Below are positions 1 to 5,652 of a stretch of 5,690 nucleotides of DNA, piece after piece (the stretch's first letter is position 1; each line of letters opens with the position of its first letter). Under the pieces are notes generated by a model, which saw nothing but the letters and a program-made list of their open reading frames with translations, made no database searches and was not told where the DNA came from. Origin of the DNA: Christensenella sp. UBA7707 (lineage in GTDB: Bacteria; Bacillota; Clostridia; Christensenellales; CAG-138); contig DLFZ01000084.1 of assembly GCA_002482435.1 (NCBI GenBank), forward strand, positions 1 to 5,690, read 5' to 3'. A program made the position numbers and the translations under genes.

Positions 1-1
1 T

Positions 2-757
2 AATTTTCTTGACTGTACGACCTTCCGCCTTCCGTTTGTAACGGATTGTTACATGAAGTGGACGGAGGAGATCGCGCTTGCCGCAAACGAGCTTCAAATC
101 GAATTCAGTCAGGCGCATGCGCCGTTTTATAATTTTTGCGATGCGAGCTTTCAGGACCGCGACTTTATGGATATGATGGTCCTTCGCGCCGTGGAATGTG
201 CGGGTATCTTAAAAATTAAAAACCTCATCATCCACGCGGGTACGGACTATGCCACGACGGAACTCGTTCGTGCTTCCAAACGGAAAAACCGGGAATATTT
301 TCTTCCCGTGATTGAATACGCGCAGGCACATGGCGTATCTTTGGTATTTGAAAACCTTTGGGATATGAACATCCGCCCGCTGCGCCGCTATACGGGCAAC
401 GCCGAAGAGCTGGTGGATTTTGTGGACACGCTTGGTGCGCCCGCCGGCATTTGCTACGATACCGACCACGCTACGCTTATGGGGCAAAGCCATACGGAAA
501 ACCTTAAGCTGATTGGCAAACGGCTCGTTGCCACACATATTTCTGACTGTATTTCCATAGAGTGCGACCACATTCTTCCCTATTCGGGAAAGACGGATTG
601 GGATGAGGTGACCTCGGCTCTTAAAAGCATTGGATATACGGGCGATTTCACCTATGAGATCCACCGCTATACGCAAAGCCTGCCGGATGCGCTCGTGCAT
701 TCGGCGCTCGTACACAGCGTAGCCGTGGGGAATCATTTGATTTCGCTCTGCCTTTAG
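2..757 (+). CDS. Sugar-phosphate isomerase/epimerase, TIM-barrel (AP endonuclease 2-like fold), 5'-partial
   Basis: This is the C-terminal part of a xylose-isomerase-like TIM-barrel protein. The frame is open without a stop to the left edge, and the 17 codons before the first ATG (position 53) continue plausibly into the following FSQAHAPFYN motif. That ATG has no Shine-Dalgarno site, so the true start lies outside the window. Counting from that ATG, likely metal-site residues are E100 (in VFENLW), D136 and H139 (in CYDTDHA), H162 (in THISD) and E202 (in YEIH). The stretch around HILPYSGKTDWDEV matches the usual HLLPGEGxIDW-type segment of the family. Members typically have about 270-290 residues; 251 are visible, so only a short N-terminus is missing. 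Family members isomerise or epimerise sugars or sugar phosphates with a divalent metal, but the substrate cannot be read from sequence. It ends 24 bases before the SIS gene and is probably the same transcript. Confidence 0.88.
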   Translation, partial: NFLDCTTFRLPFVTDCYMKWTEEIALAANELQIEFSQAHAPFYNFCDASFQDRDFMDMMVLRAVECAGILKIKNLIIHAGTDYATTELVRASKRKNREYFLPVIEYAQAHGVSLVFENLWDMNIRPLRRYTGNAEELVDFVDTLGAPAGICYDTDHATLMGQSHTENLKLIGKRLVATHISDCISIECDHILPYSGKTDWDEVTSALKSIGYTGDFTYEIHRYTQSLPDALVHSALVHSVAVGNHLISLCL

Positions 758-781
758 ATATCGATTTTTGGAGGAACAGAC

Positions 782-1918
782 ATGCAAAGCTATGACAATG
801 CTATGAGAAGGCAGGTATACAGCCTTCCATCGCTAATCGAAGAACAATATCGGGACTTGGAGCCCAAAACAAGAAAGGTGCTTACCACGCCCGAAATTTT
901 CTCCGTGCAGCGCATTGTGCTGACGGGCTGTGGGGATTCGCATGCTGCGGCCATGGCGACCAAGTATACCTTTGAACGGCTGACGGGCATTCCCACGGAA
1001 GTGGTACCCGCCATAGAGCTTGCGCGCAACTACGATGAACGACAGCTCGGTTTTGCGCCCCATAACCCCCTTGTGATTGCGGTGAGCAATTCCGGAAACG
1101 TCGCGCGCGTCGGCGAGGCGATCAAACGCGTTGTCAAGCATGGAGCGTTTGCGCTCGGCATTACGGGAAACGAGAATTCGCTCTTAGGCGAAAGCGCCTC
1201 GCGCGTTTTGCCGCTAAGCGTGCCGCAGTTTGAATCCGCCCCGGGCACGCGGTCGTATTTGGTTTCCGTTCTAGCGCTGCTTCTTATGGCAATCCGCATC
1301 GGCGAGGTGCGCGGCAGGTACACCATGGATCAAGCCATGGCGTACCGAAACGATATCCTTCGCCAAGGCGTGCTTTTAGAGGAAATGCTCCCCGCTATGG
1401 ACGCATCCATGTATAAGCTTGCCGACAAGTGGAGGAGTATGGAAGCCTTTGACTTCATCGCAAGCGGCAGCGATTACGCCGCCGCGTTTTACGGGCACGC
1501 CAAGGTGTTTGAAGCCATGGGCAAATACGCTATGTGCGTCAACACCGAGGAATGGCTGCACTTGAACTTCTTCATGCGCCGCTTCGATAAAATAGGCACC
1601 GTTGTGATATGCAATTCGCAAAACCCAGCACTTAGCCGCACAGCGGAACTTGTCAGCCATTCGGCAAAAGACCTCAACCGCTCCACGCTCGTTGTTTCCG
1701 ATGAGCTTGCGTTCCCGCTTAATGGGGCGGAGCATGTTGCCGTACCGAAAAGCGGCTTTGCGCAAACGGGCGTGTTGACGCAGTTCGTGCCTCTCGCACT
1801 TTTGACGGGCTACATCGGTGAGATGATCGGCGAGAAGGATGGGCGTGGCTGCGAGGGCAACTGGAGCTTTTGTACCGGTGGCGCGGCCATAAAAAACAGC
1901 GAGATCATCGTTTTATAG
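782..1918 (+). CDS. Double-SIS-domain phosphosugar isomerase/deglycase-like protein
   Basis: This 378-residue cytoplasmic protein has two sugar isomerase (SIS) domains like the isomerase half of GlmS and the fructosamine-6-phosphate deglycases (FrlB type). It lacks the N-terminal glutaminase domain. In the first SIS domain I see the phosphosugar-binding GCGDSHAAA at residues 49-57, the SNSGN loop at 102-106 (equivalent to SQSGET in GlmS) and the ESAPGTRSY segment at 151-159. The second domain begins near residue 222, with SGSDYAAAFYGHAKVFEAMG at 228-247 and EEWLH at 256-260, the region that supplies a catalytic Glu in GlmS. The start is fixed by GGAGG at 770-774, seven bases before the ATG. 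Family members isomerise ketose/aldose phosphates or cleave amino-sugar phosphate adducts, and the exact substrate is unknown. Its location between a sugar isomerase and nucleoside enzymes suggests it handles the released sugar moiety (inference). Confidence 0.88.
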   Translation: MQSYDNAMRRQVYSLPSLIEEQYRDLEPKTRKVLTTPEIFSVQRIVLTGCGDSHAAAMATKYTFERLTGIPTEVVPAIELARNYDERQLGFAPHNPLVIAVSNSGNVARVGEAIKRVVKHGAFALGITGNENSLLGESASRVLPLSVPQFESAPGTRSYLVSVLALLLMAIRIGEVRGRYTMDQAMAYRNDILRQGVLLEEMLPAMDASMYKLADKWRSMEAFDFIASGSDYAAAFYGHAKVFEAMGKYAMCVNTEEWLHLNFFMRRFDKIGTVVICNSQNPALSRTAELVSHSAKDLNRSTLVVSDELAFPLNGAEHVAVPKSGFAQTGVLTQFVPLALLTGYIGEMIGEKDGRGCEGNWSFCTGGAAIKNSEIIVL

Positions 1919-1922
1919 GAGG
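1917..1922 (+). promoter_or_regulatory. Ribosome binding site that sets the yjbQ start
   Basis: A perfect AGGAGG overlaps the TAG stop of the SIS gene and lies four bases before the ATG at 1927. It argues against the longer frame that opens at a TTG at 1870, which has no such site and would add an unconserved N-terminus inside the SIS coding region. The overlap of stop codon and binding site also suggests translational coupling. Confidence 0.85.
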
Positions 1923-1926
1923 CGCT

Positions 1927-2349
1927 ATGTTAAAGAACTTTAAGCTTCAAACGCAAGAACGGGATGTGGTATCCCTTACGGAGAAGATTAAGGCGTTCGT
2001 CGCGGAAAGCGGCGTGCAGGAAGGGCTTTGTGTGGTCATGATACCGCACACCACCGCTGCGCTTACCATCACCTCGTTTTGGGATCCCAATGGGTTTTTG
2101 GACCTGCAGGATGAGGTCTGCCGCCTTGTTCCTACGCGGGTCGATTTCAAGCATCAGCACGACACGCCGCAGGATGCTGCGGGGCATGTAAAATCATCCT
2201 TGATCGGCACTTCTCTCACGTTGATCGTTCACGAAGGAAAGCTTCTTTTGGGGCACTCCCAGGGTGTTTATTTTATGGAGTTCGATGGCCCGCGCAGCCG
2301 TGAATATTTCGTAAAGCTGCAAGCCGACGCAAGTGGCGCCGCCTCTTAA
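1927..2349 (+). CDS. yjbQ: YjbQ/UPF0047 family protein (secondary thiamine-phosphate-synthase type)
   Basis: This 140-residue protein matches the small trimeric YjbQ family over its full length (usually about 130-140 residues). Diagnostic segments are MIPHTTAALTI (38-48, with H41), HQHD (76-79), AAGHVKSSLIGTS (84-96, with H87 and K89), GKLLLGHSQGVYFMEFDGPR (104-123) and a C-terminal strand. The conserved histidines resemble a metal or phosphate site. E. coli YjbQ has weak thiamine-phosphate synthase activity, but the physiological role of the family is unsettled. Two departures are visible: the usual TINEN-A-DP stretch reads TITSFWDP (47-54), and the usual GTWQ reads GHSQ (109-112). This may mark a divergent subfamily rather than a thiamine enzyme. 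It is embedded in a sugar/nucleoside operon with eight bases to the SIS gene and no thiamine gene in sight, so a sugar- or nucleoside-related role is possible (inference). Confidence 0.9.
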   Translation: MLKNFKLQTQERDVVSLTEKIKAFVAESGVQEGLCVVMIPHTTAALTITSFWDPNGFLDLQDEVCRLVPTRVDFKHQHDTPQDAAGHVKSSLIGTSLTLIVHEGKLLLGHSQGVYFMEFDGPRSREYFVKLQADASGAAS

Positions 2350-2357
2350 TTGAGCAA

Positions 2358-2364
2358 AGAAGGA
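2358..2364 (+). promoter_or_regulatory. Ribosome binding site that sets the nucleoside hydrolase start
   Basis: AGAAGGA lies eight bases before the ATG at 2373. The alternative in-frame ATG at 2364 overlaps this site and has no binding site of its own. Starting at 2373 also gives the compact N-terminus typical of nucleoside hydrolases, running straight into the first strand and the DPG motif. Confidence 0.7.
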
Positions 2365-2372
2365 TGGACGTA

Positions 2373-3320
2373 ATGAGAAAGGTCGTTTTAGATTGCGATC
2401 CCGGCATGGATGACTCCATGGCAATCGTCATGGCGGCAAAGTCAGAGGCGCTAAAGCTTCTTGCCGTTACGACGGTGAGCGGCAACTATCCCGTAGAGGT
2501 AACAAGCCGAAACGCGCGGAAGGTGCTTGAAATGCTTTCACGCACGGATATTCCCGTGGCGCGCGGCATGGCACACCCCATGGTTCGTCAAAGCCCCAAG
2601 GACCCCTTTACGCACGGTGCCGACGGTCAGGCGGAAAACAATCTTCCCGAGCCCAAAATGCCGCTTTCGGCGCTCCACGCAGCGGACTTAATCATTAAGC
2701 TCGTTATGGCAAACCCGGGCGAAGTGGCAATTTTGTGCACAGGCCCGATGACCAACCTGGCGATGGCAATCACAAAGGCGCCTGAGATCGTGCCGATGAT
2801 CGAATCTGTCATTGCCATATCCGGCGCGTTCGGCTTAAATGAGTACGCCTTTTTGAATGCGACAGGCGACACCCCGCAAAGCGAATGGAACGTGTACGTT
2901 GACCCAGAGGCGGCGGACATTGTTTACCGCTCGGGTGTAAAGCTTGTGGCGCTCGGGCTGGATATTGCGACGCATTTTTCAGTCAACTTTTCGGAAGCGC
3001 AGATTGCCGCGTTTGCGGCAAGCGACCGCAAGGAGGCGCGCTTTTTGAGCCGCGCAATCCGCTTTGTGAACGACAGAGGCTTTGATGCCTACTGCACCAT
3101 CATCGACTGCATGGCGGTCGGTTACGCAATCGACCCCACACTCGTCGCCACAAAGGCATACCGCGTCGGCGTGGAAACAAAAGACGGTCTTACGCTCGGC
3201 ATGACGGTGCGCGACGGCCGCCACCACCATGTGTGGGAGCAGCTCCCGCTTGTAAATGTGGGCATTTCCGCCGACCACGGCAGGTTCTTGCAGCTTTTGA
3301 GCGAGCTTACCTTGCAATAA
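2373..3320 (+). CDS. Nucleoside hydrolase (inosine-uridine preferring family)
   Basis: This 315-residue protein has the family's full length and cleaves, by family, the N-glycosidic bond of ribonucleosides to base plus ribose in the cytoplasm. The Ca2+-binding signature DCDPGMDD occupies residues 7-14 (D9, D13, D14 match D10, D14, D15 of the Crithidia enzyme). Next come TTVSGN, H81 in HGADG, T123 in LCTGPMTNLA (backbone metal ligand position), the ribose-binding EWN at 171-173 leading into DPEAA from 177, and GLDIATH. The C-terminal metal-ligand Asp is D245 in IIDCMAVGYAIDP. The residue before it is I244, where most members carry His (H241 of the Crithidia enzyme, implicated in leaving-group protonation). 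The Phe usual in EFN is Trp here. The fold and metal site are therefore intact, but base recognition or leaving-group activation is probably altered. It lies 15 bases before the deoxyribosyltransferase-like gene, the strongest hint of a nucleoside-like substrate. Confidence 0.92.
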   Translation: MRKVVLDCDPGMDDSMAIVMAAKSEALKLLAVTTVSGNYPVEVTSRNARKVLEMLSRTDIPVARGMAHPMVRQSPKDPFTHGADGQAENNLPEPKMPLSALHAADLIIKLVMANPGEVAILCTGPMTNLAMAITKAPEIVPMIESVIAISGAFGLNEYAFLNATGDTPQSEWNVYVDPEAADIVYRSGVKLVALGLDIATHFSVNFSEAQIAAFAASDRKEARFLSRAIRFVNDRGFDAYCTIIDCMAVGYAIDPTLVATKAYRVGVETKDGLTLGMTVRDGRHHHVWEQLPLVNVGISADHGRFLQLLSELTLQ

Positions 3321-3335
3321 CTTGGAGGCAAAACT

Positions 3336-4436
3336 ATGAAAAAAGAAGAATCCATCTACATTGCGGGCCCTGAGTGCTTTTATAAAAACGGCATGGAGCT
3401 GCTCAATGCCATGCGGCGGCTTTCGGAGGCGCAAGGCTTCCAAGTTTCGCTGCCAAATGACGTTCCGCTTAAGCTTGACCATACAGACCTTCGGTTGAAC
3501 GCGGATGCGATTTTTAAGAATTGCGCGGACAGCATGAACCGTTCTACCGCGATCATCTGCGACCTTGAATTTTACCGCGGCCCTGAGATGGATGGAGGCA
3601 GCGCCTATGAGATCGGCATGGCGTATGCTCGTGGCATCCGCTGCTACGGCTATACGCGCGACAAGCGCCCCATGAAGTGGAAATATCAAGGCGTTGCCTT
3701 AAAAGCTGGCCTTCCTTACGACCGCAAAGGGCGCGTCTTACCCTATTATGATCTGCCGTTCTCGCCGAACATCGTAGGCTCCACAAAGATCGTTGAGGGC
3801 GATTACGCGGCCTGCCTAGAAGCGATGCGCGTAGACATTGAGGAGGAACGAAAGCGCTTGGGCGCGCGCGAACATTCGGTTGCCGCAACCCCATGTCGCA
3901 CGCTCAAAGATGTAGGCATGCCTGTGATCTTCCTTGCGGGCCCAGAGCGGTATGAGCCTGATGCCGTAGAAAAATACGAGGCCATGAAGGAGATTTGCCG
4001 CAAGCACGGGCTTTATCCCGTGACGCCTCTGGATGATGCGCCGGGTGTGCCGCGCATTGAAACGGAGGATTCGTATACGCGCGCTTACAACACCATGGAA
4101 CGCAACCGGCAGCATGTACTTAACTGCGACATACTCCTTGCCAACCTCAACGACTTTCATGGCTGGGAGCCTGAAAGCGACACCTCCTTTGAGTGCGGCA
4201 TGGCGTATCAACTGGGCAAAAAGCTTTTTGCCTATGTGGATGATGCCTCAAGGATGCGCGACAGGGTTCCGAACCTAGGCGAGGCCGAGGAGTGGCGGGA
4301 TATCTGCGGATGCAACGTTGAAAACTTTGATTACCCTTTGAACCTGATGTTCTCCTCTTCCATGGAGATTTTTGAAGGCGATTTTGAAACGACCATGGAA
4401 CGCACCGCTGAAGCGCTGCGGAGAAATGTGGGTTAA
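3336..4436 (+). CDS. Tandem nucleoside 2-deoxyribosyltransferase-like protein (two domains)
   Basis: This 366-residue protein contains two copies of the nucleoside 2-deoxyribosyltransferase (NDT) fold; single-domain members have about 150-160 residues. Domain 1 covers about residues 5-165, opening with YIAGPECF (8-15) and carrying the nucleophile-type motif DGGSAYEIGMAY with E92. Domain 2 covers about residues 194-364, opening with FLAGPERY (199-206) and carrying SDTSFECGMAY with E286. Both Glu align with E98 of the Lactobacillus leichmannii enzyme. A polar linker rich in Glu, Arg and Lys lies near 165-192. By my eye alignment, the D72-equivalent is T71 in domain 1 but D265 in domain 2, and the D92-equivalent is D86 in domain 1 but E280 in domain 2. 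Relatives transfer deoxyribose between bases or hydrolyse (deoxy)nucleotides (DNPH1/Rcl, MilB types), and the reaction here is uncertain. The start is set by GGAGG at 3324-3328, seven bases before the ATG. This is the last gene of the tight cluster. Confidence 0.87.
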   Translation: MKKEESIYIAGPECFYKNGMELLNAMRRLSEAQGFQVSLPNDVPLKLDHTDLRLNADAIFKNCADSMNRSTAIICDLEFYRGPEMDGGSAYEIGMAYARGIRCYGYTRDKRPMKWKYQGVALKAGLPYDRKGRVLPYYDLPFSPNIVGSTKIVEGDYAACLEAMRVDIEEERKRLGAREHSVAATPCRTLKDVGMPVIFLAGPERYEPDAVEKYEAMKEICRKHGLYPVTPLDDAPGVPRIETEDSYTRAYNTMERNRQHVLNCDILLANLNDFHGWEPESDTSFECGMAYQLGKKLFAYVDDASRMRDRVPNLGEAEEWRDICGCNVENFDYPLNLMFSSSMEIFEGDFETTMERTAEALRRNVG

Positions 4437-4491
4437 AACGCATAAAAAAGCCAACCGTCTCTTGACGCATTTGGGCAGCTTTTGTATCGAC

Positions 4492-4496
4492 GAGGA
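4492..4496 (+). promoter_or_regulatory. Weak ribosome binding site before the MgtC-like gene
   Basis: GAGGA lies 11 bases before the GTG at 4508. An in-frame TGA at 4502-4504 blocks any longer start. The nearby ATG at 4501 is in another frame and leads to a short peptide without family resemblance. GTG is therefore the most likely start, with rather poor spacing that suggests modest translation. Confidence 0.45.
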
Positions 4497-4507
4497 TTTG
4501 ATGAGCC

Positions 4508-5203
4508 GTGTACCAGATCAACTTGTTTGGCATCGATTTTTTGGAGTTGAATGCCGTTACCGTAGTGCTGCGGCTGGTGCTTGCAATGTTATGCGGCAGC
4601 ATCTTAGGGATTGAGCGTTCCCGTAAGCGGCGCGCGGCCGGAATGCGAACGTTCATCCTCATTTGCACCGGATCCTGCCTCGTGATGATGATCAGCCAGT
4701 TTCTTAATGCCGCATATGCGGCGAATACCGACCTTGCGCGAATGGGCGCACAAGTCATAAACGGCATCGGCTTCATCTGCGCGGGAACCATTTTACTCAC
4801 AGGGAACCATAAGGTTACGGGCCTAACAACCGCAGCTAGCCTTTGGGCTGCAGCCAGCATTGGTCTTGCCGTCGGTGCGGGGTTCTACCTTGGCGCAGCG
4901 GTTATGTGCGCGGTAATGCTGACTGCGATGCTGGGTTTCGACGGTTATCAGGATCGCTTAGGGAAAAAGACATTTACCTTTCACATCTATGTGGTGGCAC
5001 ACGACAAGCCCTCCATCGGTAAGCTCCTGCAAATTTTTCGCGATGAAGCGTTTAGCATAAGCGAAGTGAGCCCCGCGCCGAACGATCTTTTTGAGGGGAT
5101 TGCGTTTATTTGCCTGTTAAGGTCAAACCATAAGAGGAGCAGAAAGGATACGCTATCGTGGCTTGGCACGTTGCCGGGCGTACTTCACGTGGAGGAAGTA
5201 TAG
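4508..5203 (+). CDS. MgtC/SapB family inner-membrane protein
   Basis: This 231-residue protein begins with GTG. The N-terminal half is hydrophobic, with about five predicted membrane segments near residues 17-35, 47-66, 82-98, 106-123 and 126-143. It carries the MgtC hallmarks: GIERSRKRRAAGMRT (34-48), ARMGAQVINGIGFICAGTIL (77-96) and VTGLTTAASLWAAASIGLAV (103-122). The family's usual GFLGAG reads GFICAG. After residue about 157 a soluble cytoplasmic tail of about 75 residues resembles the ACT-like regulatory domain found in many MgtC proteins. Salmonella MgtC supports growth at low Mg2+ and in macrophages by acting on the F1Fo ATP synthase; most homologues in gut Firmicutes are uncharacterised. 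The 71-base gap from the transferase-like gene and the different function make it uncertain whether it belongs to the same pathway. Confidence 0.9.
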   Translation: MYQINLFGIDFLELNAVTVVLRLVLAMLCGSILGIERSRKRRAAGMRTFILICTGSCLVMMISQFLNAAYAANTDLARMGAQVINGIGFICAGTILLTGNHKVTGLTTAASLWAAASIGLAVGAGFYLGAAVMCAVMLTAMLGFDGYQDRLGKKTFTFHIYVVAHDKPSIGKLLQIFRDEAFSISEVSPAPNDLFEGIAFICLLRSNHKRSRKDTLSWLGTLPGVLHVEEV

Positions 5204-5628
5204 AAACATCGGCAAGGCAGCAATCGCATGCGCTGTCACAGCAATGCGTCGTCGCTTGCCGAGCGCATGATCAAACAGCGTAAGCCGGCCAATGGACGAA
5301 AATTAAAACTCCGCAAATCGGTGGTTCTATCTCGATCTAAAATTGGATGCAGGTTGTCACTTGCAAAGAAGATACTTCAGTTTGATTGCATGATGGGGGA
5401 GTGCACGACGTGGATGTTTTGCTATACTACAAGGCCCCGCAGGGTACCTGTTATGCACAAACTGAAAAGCGGTTTGGATGCAAGAGAGTATTCTACACAT
5501 TGATTCATCAATCATCACTGCACCCCGTTTCATGAAGATACAACCGTTTGCTTGCATTTCTTGAGTTAGTGCAACTAGGGATAAGCCACGCCGCAAGTGA
5601 TTGATATTATCGTACATATTGCATGAAA
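5204..5628. other. Intergenic stretch without a supported gene
   Basis: No frame here looks like a convincing protein. Apparent open frames on both strands are short, rich in Cys, His, Arg and Lys, and lack good binding sites. Base composition looks less GC-rich than in the genes. Visible small structures are the nested inverted repeat at 5209-5262, a 9-bp direct repeat TTGGATGCA at 5343-5351 and 5474-5482, and a 6-bp inverted repeat ATTGAT-TC-ATCAAT just after 5499. None identifies a known element. The stretch could be decayed sequence or a regulatory or untranslated region. Confidence 0.6.
5209..5262. repeat. Nested inverted repeat (long imperfect stem-loop) after the MgtC-like gene
   Basis: Three pairs of complementary arms are nested about one centre: TCGGCAAG (5209-5216) with CTTGCCGA (5255-5262), CGCAT (5225-5229) with ATGCG (5244-5248), and GCTG (5232-5235) with CAGC (5239-5242) around a TCA loop. 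Together they give 17 base pairs with internal loops. It starts six bases after the TAG stop. There is no T-run after it, so it is not a standard intrinsic terminator. It may be an mRNA-stabilising 3' structure, a structured RNA or a repeat-family member. Folding was done by eye only. Confidence 0.4.
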
Positions 5629-5652
5629 GCCCCTCTGATATTTCAGAGGGGC
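5629..5652. terminator. Perfect 10-bp hairpin, probable intrinsic terminator
   Basis: GCCCCTCTGA (5629-5638) pairs perfectly with TCAGAGGGGC (5643-5652) around a TATT loop. On the + strand the following bases (GCTGTCTATT) are a poor U-tract. On the minus strand the stem is followed by TTTC, slightly better. It could end the MgtC-like transcript 426 bases upstream, but the position fits equally well as the terminator of a minus-strand gene converging from the right. Confidence 0.55.

Larger units (their letters stand above)
2..4436 (+). other. Probable operon: sugar isomerase, SIS, YjbQ, nucleoside hydrolase, tandem NDT
   Basis: Five co-directional genes are spaced by 24, 8, 23 and 15 bases. 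Shine-Dalgarno sites sit inside or overlap the gaps, and no hairpin with a T-run falls between them. Such spacing is typical of a single transcript. The promoter and any regulator must lie before the window. The shared theme by family membership is sugar isomerisation plus N-glycosidic bond chemistry. Confidence 0.8.

Noticed and set aside
1870..1926. Longer N-terminus for the YjbQ protein starting inside the SIS gene
   Set aside because: The AGGAGG at 1917-1922 and the normal family length favour the ATG at 1927.
4446..4483. AAAAGC ... GCTTTT inverted repeat with an inner CGTC-TCTT-GACG hairpin in the 4437-4507 gap
   Set aside because: The outer arms are AT-rich and separated by a poorly pairing region, and there is no GC-rich stem directly before the T-run, so it is not a convincing terminator or attenuator.
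4462..4490. Promoter-like TTGACG, 17-base spacer, TATCGA before the MgtC-like gene
   Set aside because: The -10 box matches only three of six consensus bases, and the implied start site would fall at or beyond the ribosome binding site, leaving almost no leader.
4147..4860. Long minus-strand open frame (237 codons) across the NDT-like and MgtC-like genes
   Set aside because: It is antisense to two well-supported genes, crosses their intergenic gap, and its translation is Arg/Pro/Ser-rich without a domain; it is a shadow of codon bias.
5421..5430. TATACT -10-like box in the 3' intergenic stretch
   Set aside because: No acceptable -35 element lies 16-18 bases upstream, and no supported gene follows.
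5228..5503. Open frame of 91 codons on the + strand
   Set aside because: It starts inside the nested inverted repeat, has no ribosome binding site, and has an unusual basic, Cys/Met-rich composition with no recognisable domain.
5410..5535. Possible 41-residue small protein starting at GTG after GGGGGA (5395-5400)
   Set aside because: Binding site spacing is acceptable, but there is no recognisable domain or conserved context, and such frames are expected by chance; conservation in relatives would be needed to revive it.
5357..5617. Open frame of 86 codons on the minus strand
   Set aside because: It has no binding site and no domain, shows Cys- and His-rich noise-like composition, and the frame runs unbroken through the terminator-like hairpin to the right edge, which is unlike a real gene.
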